Notes under the pieces: model-generated | Databases searched by the model: none | Seen by the model: the letters and a program-made list of their open reading frames with translations, nothing else | What the model was told of the DNA's origin: nothing | Shown: positions 1-5,786 of the stretch, one piece after another | Layout: the number at the start of each line of letters is the position of its first letter | Numbering within the stretch: position 1 is the first letter of the stretch | Source of the DNA: Desulfobacterales bacterium | GTDB taxonomy: Bacteria > Desulfobacterota > Dissulfuribacteria > Dissulfuribacterales > JAMONC01 | Reading direction: 5' to 3' | Assembly (NCBI GenBank): GCA_027066725.1 | Contig: JAMONC010000340.1 | Span: forward strand, 1 to 5,830 | DNA length: 5,830 bases | Program-made: the position numbers and the translations under genes

Positions 1-110
1 AAGGCATTTATAGTTTGGACTATGTTTGCATGAGTACTTCTTCCTTTTTTATCAACCAATGCGATTATTGCACAAGCATCTGCTTCACAGGTGAAGTTTT
101 GTCTTTGCAT
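1..110 (-). CDS. Start of a glutamate synthase-like class II glutamine amidotransferase gene (partial, runs off the left edge)
   Basis: Only the first 36 codons are visible. They begin MQRQNFTCEADACAIIALV and continue with a KKGRSTHANIVQTINA segment. The DAC(A/G)-hydrophobic pattern followed by a Thr-His-x-Asn segment resembles the start of the glutaminase domain of glutamate synthase (GOGAT) and related Ntn-type class II amidotransferases. In that family a short propeptide is removed to expose a catalytic cysteine, which here would be Cys13. Such domains release ammonia from glutamine for transfer to an acceptor in the cytoplasm. The ATG at 108-110 is preceded by AAAGGGAG (121-128, minus strand) at 10 bases, and an in-frame stop lies further upstream, so this start is well supported. 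Recognition rests on a short fragment. A stand-alone amidotransferase subunit and a full GOGAT large chain cannot be told apart here. Confidence 0.62.
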   Translation of the reverse strand, partial: MQRQNFTCEADACAIIALVDKKGRSTHANIVQTINA

Positions 111-153
111 GGACTGACTTCTCCCTTTCTTTTTACTTTTTATTTATTTGAAT

Positions 154-175
154 AAAGCATAAGAGTATACGCTTT
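154..175 (-). other. Small hairpin in the 5' leader of the glutamate synthase-like gene
   Basis: Read on the minus strand, AAAGCGTA (175-168) can pair with TATGCTTT (161-154), eight pairs including one G-T wobble, around the six-base loop TACTCT. It lies in the predicted untranslated leader, 26 bases upstream of the ribosome binding site. No T-run follows it, so it is not a terminator. It may be a weak mRNA structure or chance in AT-rich DNA. Confidence 0.25.
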
Positions 176-179
176 CGTT

Positions 180-197
180 TTAGTCCAGTTAGACTAA
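180..197. promoter_or_regulatory. 18-base palindrome at the predicted transcription start, possible operator
   Basis: TTAGTC (180-185) and GACTAA (192-197) are perfect inverted copies separated by six bases. The palindrome begins six bases downstream of the predicted -10 box of the minus-strand glutamate synthase-like gene, so it covers the expected +1 region, a common place for a repressor operator. A link to nitrogen or amino-acid control is only an inference from the downstream gene. I do not recognise the motif as belonging to a specific regulator. Confidence 0.35.
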
Positions 198-203
198 TCC
201 TGC

Positions 204-232
204 ATCTTAACTACTGCAAGCTTTTATGCCAA
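204..232 (-). promoter_or_regulatory. Predicted sigma70-type promoter of the glutamate synthase-like gene
   Basis: On the minus strand, a TTGGCA -35 box (227-232; five of six bases match TTGACA) is followed after exactly 17 bases by a TAAGAT -10 box (204-209; four of six match TATAAT). Transcription would start near position 197, leaving an untranslated leader of about 85 bases before the ATG at 110. The spacing and the -35 match are better than anything else in this intergenic region. In AT-rich sequence such matches can occur by chance, so this is a prediction. Confidence 0.5.
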
Positions 233-451
233 GTATTTTATTATATTTTTGAGTAAAAATTCACTTATTAGATGGGGTAGACAAAAAAGAAAAGCTCAGA
301 AAAGATTAAAAAATATTAATTAACCAGAAGGCTTTTTACACCTGAGAAATTTCTTTTTGATACAGGTCTATAGCATCTTATATGAATTGCTTATAGCCAG
401 CTAATTTTTGAGTTACTTTTTAAACTATCTTTAATTTAGATAGATGAAAAA

Positions 452-480
452 TTGTGACACAAAAGATGTTTAAATATTTT
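452..480 (+). promoter_or_regulatory. Weak promoter candidate for the PrcB-like gene
   Basis: TTGTGA (452-457) and TATTTT (475-480) are separated by 17 bases; each matches four of six consensus positions. The -35 half lies in the 11-base palindrome TTGTG-A-CACAA (452-462), which could be a regulator half-site pair or coincidence. Transcription from here would start near 487 and include the whole hairpin leader that begins around 515. The matches are poor and the region is AT-rich, so other start sites are possible. Confidence 0.22.
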
Positions 481-520
481 AAAAAATTATACAGTAAGAT
501 AAAATTAAAAATAAGAGAAT

Positions 521-564
521 GCTTAGCCTCTACTTATCTGGAGTGATAAACCGGGGCTTAGCCT
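521..564 (+). repeat. Direct repeat GCTTAGCCT, two copies 35 bases apart
   Basis: The nine-base sequence GCTTAGCCT occurs at 521-529 and 556-564. The second copy lies in GGCTTAGCC (555-563), which is itself a near-palindrome. A reverse-complement copy of its core, CTAAGCC, is at 624-630, and GGCTTA recurs at 657-662. Four related copies within 142 bases of AT-rich sequence are more than casual expectation and underlie the alternative pairings in the leader. Confidence 0.5.
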
Positions 565-624
565 ATATATAAGTTAGAGGTTGTCCTAATTGATAACATC
601 AGATTTAGGAAATAAATATATCAC

Positions 625-662
625 TAAGCCTGCTCTTTAAAAAATTATCAAGGGCAGGCTTA
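625..662 (+). repeat. Strong 13-pair inverted repeat just upstream of the PrcB-like start codon
   Basis: TAAGCCTGCTCTT (625-637) and AAGGGCAGGCTTA (650-662) pair along their whole length with one T-G wobble, around an A/T-rich loop (638-649). It is the most stable-looking hairpin in the window and ends 15 bases before the ATG at 678. No T-run follows on either strand, so it is not a standard intrinsic terminator. Its place next to the start codon suggests an effect on translation or mRNA stability, which is inference. Confidence 0.55.
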
Positions 663-677
663 TTCTGATGATCTAAA

Positions 678-1139
678 ATGGCTAAAAGAATATCTAGAGT
701 TACTTTATTGTGTTTATTAATACTATTATGTTCAATAGGAAATATAATGGCTCAAGAAACAGAAAATGAAATTAATTTTAAAAGAATTAATATAAAAGAA
801 TTTAGATTAAAACTTAATTTAGTTCCTCCTCAGAAAATAATTTTCTATAATGAAAAACAATGGAATGATTTTTGGGATAAATATGGTTCAGGTAGTAAAC
901 CAAAAATTGATTTTGGAAGATTTATTGTTGTAGGAATATTTTTGGGAAGGAAACCGTGTCCGGGCTATGGTGTTAAAATAACTAAAGTGAGAAAAATTAA
1001 AAATAAAATTATAGTTGACTTTATAAAATACTTACCAAATCCAGAATTAGGCTACCCTGCTGTAATAGTATATCCCTATGATATAATATTTTTTCTACGT
1101 ACCAAAGGAAATATAATTTTTTCTAGTATTAAAAACTAA
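678..1139 (+). CDS. Small exported protein with a PrcB C-terminal-type domain
   Basis: The 153-residue product begins with a typical signal peptide: basic MAKRISR, a hydrophobic core to about residue 20, and a likely signal peptidase I cut after Ala25 (N-I-M-A before Gln26). There is no lipobox, since Cys18 is preceded by Leu. The mature part (26-153) has a W62-x3-W66 segment, then IDFGRFIVVGIFLGRKPCPGYG (77-98, key residues D78, F79, G86, F88, G90, P93, G96, Y97), then V-x-P-Y-D-I-I near 131-137. This order matches the PrcB C-terminal domain family, named after a protein of the Treponema denticola dentilisin protease complex. Most members are small uncharacterised secreted proteins, so function is unknown. 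No protease gene is adjacent. No purine-rich Shine-Dalgarno is seen; TGATC (669-673) could pair with the extreme 16S 3' end. The gene is clearly more AT-rich than the trp genes and converges on trpA. Confidence 0.75.
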   Translation: MAKRISRVTLLCLLILLCSIGNIMAQETENEINFKRINIKEFRLKLNLVPPQKIIFYNEKQWNDFWDKYGSGSKPKIDFGRFIVVGIFLGRKPCPGYGVKITKVRKIKNKIIVDFIKYLPNPELGYPAVIVYPYDIIFFLRTKGNIIFSSIKN

Positions 1140-1226
1140 GAGAACAATATAAAAATATGACAGATTATAATTATCTTAGCGTTCATTAAAAAAATTAATA
1201 CAAATTAAGCTAGACATAATTCATGG
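1140..1226. other. Short convergent intergenic gap without a clear terminator
   Basis: Eighty-seven AT-rich bases separate the 3' ends of the PrcB-like gene and trpA. The best symmetric elements are AGATTATAATTATCT (1162-1176), nearly palindromic, and ATTAA-A5-TTAAT (1187-1201), read as a T7 run on the minus strand. Both stems are nearly all A/T and would be weak. Either may help end transcription from one side, but no GC-rich stem with a T-run is present. Confidence 0.35.
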
Positions 1227-2102
1227 CTATATTGCTTTTACTAACTCAGAAATAAATTTTTTTACATCCTCTACCAAATTAGGATTAACTTCAAAACCAA
1301 TATCCTTCTCTGTAACATGCCTTTGAATAACCCTAATAATTGCACTTCCTACAATAATTCCATCTGCAATACGAGAAAGCATCTTTACTTGTTCTGGAGT
1401 AGATATACCAAAACCTACTCCTACAGGTACAGGACTTACTGCTTTTACTTGTCTTAATGCCTCTTGTAAATGCTCAGGAAGTTCTGTCCTAGCACCAGTA
1501 ATGCCTGTAACAGATACATAATACAAAAATCCTGTACTTGCTTCTGCTATAAATCTTGCTCTTGAAATAGGTGTTGTTGGAGCAACTAAAAATATATTTG
1601 CAAGTCCATTTATACTGGCAATTCGCCTCCATTCATGAGCCTCTTCAATGGGTAGGTCTGCTATAATAGTCCCATCTGCCCCAACCTCTACCATCTTTTC
1701 TGCAAATCTACTAAGTCCATATTGAAGCACCGGATTATAATAGCCCATCAAAACAATAGGAGTCATACATCCCTTTTCTCGCACCTTTCTAACAAGAGTT
1801 AAAACATCCTCTGGAGTAATACCATTTTTTAATGCGCGCTGACTCGATGCCTGTATAGTAGGCCCATCTGCTACAGGATCAGAAAAAGGAACTCCTAACT
1901 CTATAATATCTGCCCCAGCATCACTAAGGGCTAATATAAGCTCTTCAGAGATTAAAATATTTGGATCGCCTGCTGTAATAAATGGGATAAAAGCAGAGCG
2001 TTTTTCTTCCTTTGCCTTTGTAAAGGCATCTTTTATAGCATCTATCCCCCTGCTAGAAGCCTTTATATCTTTATCTTTTATTACAGCAAATCCCTCACTC
2101 AT
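1227..2102 (-). CDS. trpA: Tryptophan synthase alpha subunit
   Basis: TrpA cleaves indole-3-glycerol phosphate to indole and glyceraldehyde 3-phosphate in the cytoplasm, and passes indole through a tunnel to TrpB in the alpha2-beta2 complex. Numbering from the chosen start (291 residues), the TIM barrel opens with [11 protein letters not shown] (38-48). The catalytic pair is Glu68 ([11 protein letters not shown]) and Asp79 (DPVADGP), eleven apart as in Glu49/Asp60 of the E. coli enzyme. The [12 protein letters not shown] loop, the VGFGIS phosphate-binding turn and GIIVGSAI follow. The ATG at 2102 is chosen over one at 2129 because AAGGAG (2110-2115) sits seven bases before it and would lie inside the longer version. 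The start overlaps the trpB stop by eight bases (ATGAGTGA), implying translational coupling. About 20 extra N-terminal residues precede the usual family start, with no internal ATG, GTG or TTG to explain them away. Confidence 0.96.
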   Translation of the reverse strand: MSEGFAVIKDKDIKASSRGIDAIKDAFTKAKEEKRSAFIPFITAGDPNILISEELILALSDAGADIIELGVPFSDPVADGPTIQASSQRALKNGITPEDVLTLVRKVREKGCMTPIVLMGYYNPVLQYGLSRFAEKMVEVGADGTIIADLPIEEAHEWRRIASINGLANIFLVAPTTPISRARFIAEASTGFLYYVSVTGITGARTELPEHLQEALRQVKAVSPVPVGVGFGISTPEQVKMLSRIADGIIVGSAIIRVIQRHVTEKDIGFEVNPNLVEDVKKFISELVKAI

Positions 2103-3315
2103 TTTTTTTCTCCTTAAATATTTGTGCAACAGTAGATACGTCTTTATCCCCTCTACCAGAAAGATTTATTACTACACTGGTTCCTTTTTTAAGCTCTGGG
2201 GCTATCTTTTTTAGATAAGCAACTGCATGAGCACTTTCTAAGGCAGGTATGATACCTTCTGTTTGTGATAATAATTTAAAACCTTCAAGTGCCTCTTCAT
2301 CATCAACTGCTACATACTTTACCCTTCCAGTATCCTTAAACATGGAATGCTCAGGGCCAACTCCTGGATAATCAAGGCCTGGAGCAACAGAATGAGCTCC
2401 TTTTATTTGCCCCCACTTATCCTGGAGTAAATAACTCATTGTACCATGAAGTACACCTGGAGAGCCTACACAAAGAGTTGCTGAATGAAAATCTGTATCA
2501 AGCCCCTTACCTGCTGCCTCAACTCCTATTAGCTTTACTGCCTCTTCATTTACAAAGCCAGAAAATATTCCCATAGCATTGCTGCCACCACCAACACACG
2601 CAATTACAATATCTGGCATCTTACCTATTACTTTCTTTATTTGAGACTTTGTCTCTTTTCCTATTACACTCTGAAAATCTCTAACCATAATAGGATAAGG
2701 ATGTGGTCCAACAACAGAACCTATTACATAGTGAGTATTTCTAACATTTGTCACCCAATCTCTAAGTGCCTCATTTATAGCATCTTTTAGTGTTTTAGTA
2801 CCTGAATCAACAGGAATTACTCTAGCTCCAGAAAGCTCCATTCTAAAAACATTCATTGCCTGACGAACTGTGTCTTTCCGTCCCATATATACTTCACAAC
2901 TTAAACCCATAAGAGCAGCAGCAGTAGCAGTTGCAACGCCGTGTTGTCCTGCACCTGTTTCTGCAATAATCCTAGTCTTACCCATCCTTTTTGCTAAAAG
3001 TACCTGTCCAACTGTATTATTTATCTTGTGTGCTCCAGTATGGGTAAGGTCTTCTCTTTTTAAAAATACCCTTATACCTCCAAGAGCCTCACCTAAACGT
3101 TTTGCTTCATAAAGAGGTGTTGGACGTCCTACATAGTCTTTTAATATTGCAGCAAGCTCTTTTTTAAACTCAGGATCTTTTTTATAGAAAAAATATGCCT
3201 CTTCAAGTTCCATAAGAGCAGGCATTAATGTCTCAGGAACAAACCTCCCACCATAAGGGCCAAAACGGCCATCCGCCGCCTTCTTGCCACATCTTTTTTT
3301 AGTAGTTGTAGTCAT
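2095..3315 (-). CDS. trpB: Tryptophan synthase beta subunit
   Basis: TrpB is the PLP enzyme that condenses indole with serine to make tryptophan, the last step of the pathway, as partner of TrpA. The 406-residue length is normal for the canonical TrpB1 type. [13 protein letters not shown] is at 18-30. The PLP lysine is Lys97 in HTGAHKINN, the catalytic glutamate is Glu119 in ETGAGQHG, the PLP phosphate loop is GGGSNAMG (242-249), and Ser386 in LSGRGDKD contacts the cofactor ring nitrogen. The Lys-to-Glu spacing of 22 equals that of E. coli Lys87/Glu109. The start lies 18 bases after the trpF stop and has a strong ribosome binding site; the stop overlaps trpA. The first 25 codons include an unusually GC-rich patch (about 3240-3297) in an otherwise AT-rich gene, and the N-terminus is slightly longer than usual with a Thr/Lys run (TTTTKK). 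Confidence 0.97.
   Translation of the reverse strand: MTTTTKKRCGKKAADGRFGPYGGRFVPETLMPALMELEEAYFFYKKDPEFKKELAAILKDYVGRPTPLYEAKRLGEALGGIRVFLKREDLTHTGAHKINNTVGQVLLAKRMGKTRIIAETGAGQHGVATATAAALMGLSCEVYMGRKDTVRQAMNVFRMELSGARVIPVDSGTKTLKDAINEALRDWVTNVRNTHYVIGSVVGPHPYPIMVRDFQSVIGKETKSQIKKVIGKMPDIVIACVGGGSNAMGIFSGFVNEEAVKLIGVEAAGKGLDTDFHSATLCVGSPGVLHGTMSYLLQDKWGQIKGAHSVAPGLDYPGVGPEHSMFKDTGRVKYVAVDDEEALEGFKLLSQTEGIIPALESAHAVAYLKKIAPELKKGTSVVINLSGRGDKDVSTVAQIFKEKKNE
2110..2115 (-). promoter_or_regulatory. Ribosome binding site deciding the trpA start
   Basis: AAGGAG on the minus strand lies within the last codons of trpB, seven A residues before the ATG at 2102. It is a strong Shine-Dalgarno at ideal spacing. 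It rules against the in-frame ATG at 2129, which would place this site inside the coding sequence. Confidence 0.85.
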
Positions 3316-3321
3316 TTAACA

Positions 3322-3329
3322 ATCACCTC
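3322..3329 (-). promoter_or_regulatory. Strong ribosome binding site of trpB
   Basis: GAGGTGAT on the minus strand lies six bases before the trpB ATG at 3313-3315 and is an eight-base match to the complement of the 16S rRNA 3' end. It is the most complete Shine-Dalgarno in the operon. Those of trpD, trpC and trpF are weak, which fits high and independent translation of trpB. Confidence 0.85.
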
Positions 3330-3333
3330 ATCT

Positions 3334-3957
3334 CTATATAGCTCTTACAGTTTTTATAAATTTATCTATAAGGGCTATATCTTTTTTGCCTGGGGAAAGC
3401 TCAACTCCAGAACTCACATCTACCCCATAAGGCATTACTTTTGATATTGCCTCTCTTACATTATCAGGACTTAATCCTCCTGCCAATATAACAGGCCTTG
3501 AAAATGACTCTACTGCTCTTTTAGAAAGCTCCCAATCAGCCACTTTCCCTGTACCGCCATAAGCCTCTTTTGTATATGTATCTACTAAAAATGCCCTACA
3601 AACATCTTCATATTGTCTAAAAAATTCTATATCTTCAATATTTTTAATCCTTATTGCCTTTATAACCCTTGGATAAAACTCCTTACAAAACTCAACAGAT
3701 TCATCTCCATGAAACTGTAAGATATCTATGCCACAAGACAGAGCCTTTTCTACATCACTTGGAGAAGGATTTACAAAGACCCCAACACTCTGAACAAAAC
3801 AAGGAAGAGAAGCTATGATATCCTTAGCTTGTTCAAATTCTATATAACGAACACTTTTTTTAGCAAAGACAAAACCAATTGCATCTGCCCCAAGCTCACA
3901 TGTTTTAACTGCAATATCAATATCTTTTAAGCCACAAATCTTTATCTTGATATTCAT
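3334..3957 (-). CDS. trpF: Phosphoribosylanthranilate isomerase
   Basis: TrpF converts N-(5'-phosphoribosyl)anthranilate to CdRP by an Amadori rearrangement, between the TrpD and TrpC steps, in the cytoplasm. The 207-residue product is a complete TIM barrel of usual length. It carries the general base Cys8 in KIKICGL, GADAIGFVFAKKSVRYI (23-39), QFHGDE (81-86), the general acid Asp126 in FLVDTYT, and the phosphate-binding segments AGGLSPDNV (159-167) and VDVSSGVE (179-186). Its ATG overlaps the trpC stop in an ATGA, so translation is probably coupled. Only a weak AGGT lies ahead as a ribosome binding site. It is a free-standing gene, not fused to trpC as in E. coli. Confidence 0.96.
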   Translation of the reverse strand: MNIKIKICGLKDIDIAVKTCELGADAIGFVFAKKSVRYIEFEQAKDIIASLPCFVQSVGVFVNPSPSDVEKALSCGIDILQFHGDESVEFCKEFYPRVIKAIRIKNIEDIEFFRQYEDVCRAFLVDTYTKEAYGGTGKVADWELSKRAVESFSRPVILAGGLSPDNVREAISKVMPYGVDVSSGVELSPGKKDIALIDKFIKTVRAI

Positions 3958-4730
3958 CTACCTGCACTCAAAAGCTCTTTTAAAAAAGCGACTCTATCTT
4001 TTTTACGCATTAAAGACTCACCAATTAAAGCAGCATCTATCCCATGTTCATAAAGTGCCCTTATATGCTCGGCAGAAGAAATCCCACTTTCACTAACTAA
4101 AGGTAACTCATCTCCAAGTATTTCTTTTATCTTAAAAGTAGTATCTAAAGAACAAGTAAAATCCTTTAAATTTCTGTTATTAACCCCCACTAAATCAACC
4201 TCTGCCTTAATGGCACGCTCAAGTTCATAAGGATCATGAACCTCAACAAGTGCATCAAGTCCAAGCTCTTTTGCATGTAAAAAAAGCTCTTTTAAAAGTA
4301 CATCATCAAGCACAGCTACAATTAATAAGATGGCATCTGCGCCCCACACTTTAGCTTCATCTACTTGAAAATGATCTATTATAAAATCCTTTCTAAGAAT
4401 GGGAAGAGAGACTTGTCTTCTAATAATAGGTAAAAATGAGATATCTCCTTTAAAAAATTTCTTATCAGTTAGACAAGAAATAGCACTTGCACCGCCTTCT
4501 TCATAATCAATTGCAATCTTTTTGGGATCAAAATCTTCACAAATAATCCCTTTTGATGGAGATGCCTTTTTAACCTCAGCTATAATGGCAACACTTTTAT
4601 CCTTAATTAAGGCATCTCTAAAACCACGAGGAGCCCCTGGATCAAAGTCATCTGGAGCAATAAGCCCTTTTTTCTTTTGTTCTATTAACTCCTCTTTTTT
4701 ATGATCAACAATAGTATCAAGTATATTCAT
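3954..4730 (-). CDS. trpC: Indole-3-glycerol phosphate synthase
   Basis: TrpC closes the ring of CdRP with loss of CO2 and water to give indole-3-glycerol phosphate, the substrate of TrpA. The 258-residue product has the normal length of the single-function enzyme and every expected active-site residue: Glu52 and Lys54 in AEVKKASPSKG, Lys114 in ILRKDF, Glu163 in LVEVHD, Asn184 in GVNNRNL, and Glu214-Ser215 in SESGIS. These line up one for one with Glu51, Lys53, Lys110, Glu159, Asn180 and Glu210-Ser211 of the Sulfolobus enzyme. The start lies 12 bases after the trpD stop, with only AAGGGATA overlapping that stop as a distant ribosome binding site. The 3' end overlaps trpF by four bases. Confidence 0.97.
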   Translation of the reverse strand: MNILDTIVDHKKEELIEQKKKGLIAPDDFDPGAPRGFRDALIKDKSVAIIAEVKKASPSKGIICEDFDPKKIAIDYEEGGASAISCLTDKKFFKGDISFLPIIRRQVSLPILRKDFIIDHFQVDEAKVWGADAILLIVAVLDDVLLKELFLHAKELGLDALVEVHDPYELERAIKAEVDLVGVNNRNLKDFTCSLDTTFKIKEILGDELPLVSESGISSAEHIRALYEHGIDAALIGESLMRKKDRVAFLKELLSAGR

Positions 4731-4742
4731 AACGAAGATATC

Positions 4743-5771
4743 TTATCCCTTAAAATTCTTTAACGCATTTAATTTTGATAGCGCCTTACCTGAATCAATT
4801 ACATCTTGTGCAATATCAAAGGCCTCTTTAAGATCATCCGCCTTACCTGCTAAGTATATGGCAGCTCCAGCATTTAATACCACAGCATCTCTATAAGCAC
4901 CTTTTTCTTTACCTTCAAATATATCTAGCATAACCTTGGCATTTTCTTTTGCATCCCCGCCTTTTATCTCTGAAATATCTCTCTTTTTAAAGCCATAAGC
5001 ACTTGGATCAAACTCAAACTCATGAACACTTCTATCTTCTTTTAGCTCAGCTACTTTGCTGGTTCCACTAAGGCCTAATTCATCCATACCATCTGGTCCA
5101 TTTACTACCCATGCCCTCTTTTTATTTAGCTTACCTAAGACATAAGCAAGAGGTGTAACAAGTTCTTTAGAAAAGACACCCATAAGCTGGACATTTGCAT
5201 CTGCAGGATTACAAAGTGGGCCAAGGATGTTAAAGATTGATCTTACTCCAATCTCTCTTCTAGGTCCAATAGCATACTTCATTGCAGGATGAAGATTAGG
5301 AGCAAACAAAAAACCTATTCCTATCTCCTCTATAGCATTTGAAACTTGATCTGGGCTAAGATTTAATGACACCCCTAAAGCCTCTAAACAATCTGCACTT
5401 CCTGAACGGCTAGAAATAGAGCGGTTTCCATGTTTAGCCACCTTAACTCCAGCCCCTGCTACAACAAAGGCACTAGCAGTAGAAATATTAAAGGTCTTTA
5501 GCCCATCTCCACCTGTTCCACATGTATCTATAATTACCTCATTTTCTGAATGCTTTACAGGTATCTTTACTGCCTTATCCTTCATCACCTTGGCACAAGC
5601 AGTTATTTCATCTATTGTCTCGCCTTTCATCCTTAGAGCAACTAAAAATGCCCCTATTTGGGCATCTGTTGCACTTCCTTCCATGATCTCATCCATCACT
5701 TGAACCATAAAATCCTGTGGAATGTCTTTTTTCTCAACAAGTTTTGAAATGGCCTCTTTTATTGCACTCAT
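4743..5771 (-). CDS. trpD: Anthranilate phosphoribosyltransferase
   Basis: TrpD transfers the phosphoribosyl group of PRPP to anthranilate, the second committed step of tryptophan synthesis. The 342-residue length is normal for the stand-alone enzyme. The helical N-terminal domain is followed by the PRPP loop DTCGTGGDG (82-90), NIST (95-98), KHGNRSISSRSGSAD (113-127), GPRREIGVRSIFNILGPLCNP (169-189, with the anthranilate-contacting arginine region) and the metal-binding DGMDEL (227-232). It starts 15 bases after the trpG stop and is not fused to it, unlike the enterobacterial TrpGD protein. AAAGGG about 12 bases ahead of the ATG is a modest ribosome binding site. It ends 12 bases before trpC. 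Confidence 0.97.
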   Translation of the reverse strand: MSAIKEAISKLVEKKDIPQDFMVQVMDEIMEGSATDAQIGAFLVALRMKGETIDEITACAKVMKDKAVKIPVKHSENEVIIDTCGTGGDGLKTFNISTASAFVVAGAGVKVAKHGNRSISSRSGSADCLEALGVSLNLSPDQVSNAIEEIGIGFLFAPNLHPAMKYAIGPRREIGVRSIFNILGPLCNPADANVQLMGVFSKELVTPLAYVLGKLNKKRAWVVNGPDGMDELGLSGTSKVAELKEDRSVHEFEFDPSAYGFKKRDISEIKGGDAKENAKVMLDIFEGKEKGAYRDAVVLNAGAAIYLAGKADDLKEAFDIAQDVIDSGKALSKLNALKNFKG

Positions 5772-5786
5772 AGTTCTTAATACCCT

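Larger units (their letters stand above)
515..666 (+). promoter_or_regulatory. Three-hairpin leader region, possible cis-regulatory RNA
   Basis: Three stem-loops follow each other directly upstream of the 678 start codon. Stem 1 pairs 527-537 with 569-580 (11 pairs, one bulged T) and contains an inner CTGG/CCGG stem (538-541 with 551-554). Stem 2 pairs TCCTAA (584-589) with TTAGGA (605-610), with an inner TGAT/ATCA stem (591-594 with 598-601). Stem 3 pairs 625-637 with 650-662 (13 pairs, one wobble, 12-base loop). AGAAT (516-520) and ATTCT (662-666) could close the whole set, although A662 would then leave stem 3. GGCTTAG (555-561), in an internal loop of stem 1, can pair with CTAAGCC (624-630), which would break stem 3. 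I match it to no riboswitch class I know. Pairing was done by eye; it could equally be a set of DNA palindromes. Confidence 0.38.
111..677. other. 567-base intergenic region between divergent genes
   Basis: No convincing coding sequence is present: all six frames are broken by frequent stops. The left third (111-232) holds the ribosome binding site, promoter, palindrome and hairpin of the minus-strand gene. The middle (about 240-450) is very AT-rich, with only small chance-level hairpins, for example 368-375 pairing with 388-396 and CTATCT 425-430 pairing with AGATAG 438-443. The right part holds a weak promoter candidate (452-480) and a three-hairpin leader (515-666) ahead of the small secreted-protein gene. 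The length and the structured right part suggest regulatory content rather than plain spacer. Confidence 0.6.

Noticed and set aside
368..396. Small hairpin CTATAGCA with TGC-T-TATAG
   Set aside because: Eight pairs with a bulge in very AT-rich DNA with no positional link to a gene start or end; likely chance.
425..443. Inverted repeat CTATCT / AGATAG
   Set aside because: Six pairs of mostly A/T with no partner signals; expected by chance in a region of this composition.
519..572. 17-codon open frame MLSLYLSGVINRGLAYI within the leader
   Set aside because: No ribosome binding site, no recognisable similarity and full overlap with the first stem-loop; length is within chance expectation. It has no Trp codons, so it is not an attenuator peptide for the trp genes.
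625..662. The strong hairpin as an intrinsic terminator
   Set aside because: Neither strand has a T-run after the stem: the plus strand continues TTCTGATGATC and the minus strand GTGATATATTT, and no gene ends just before it.
515..666. An integron attC site or miniature transposable element
   Set aside because: The arms lack the AAC/GTT core pair of attC sites, no integrase is near, and no terminal repeat with target-site duplication bounds the segment.
1..677. CRISPR array, tRNA or insertion sequence in the left intergenic region
   Set aside because: No regularly spaced long repeats, no cloverleaf and no transposase fragment were found on either strand.
2103..2129. Longer trpA start at the ATG at 2127-2129
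   Set aside because: It would place the strong AAGGAG site inside the coding sequence and lengthen an already long N-terminus; no ribosome binding site of similar strength precedes it.
2870..3112. Plus-strand open frame antisense to trpB
   Set aside because: It is a shadow of the well-supported trpB reading frame, with no ribosome binding site or recognisable product; the same holds for the frame at 4522-4704 antisense to trpC.
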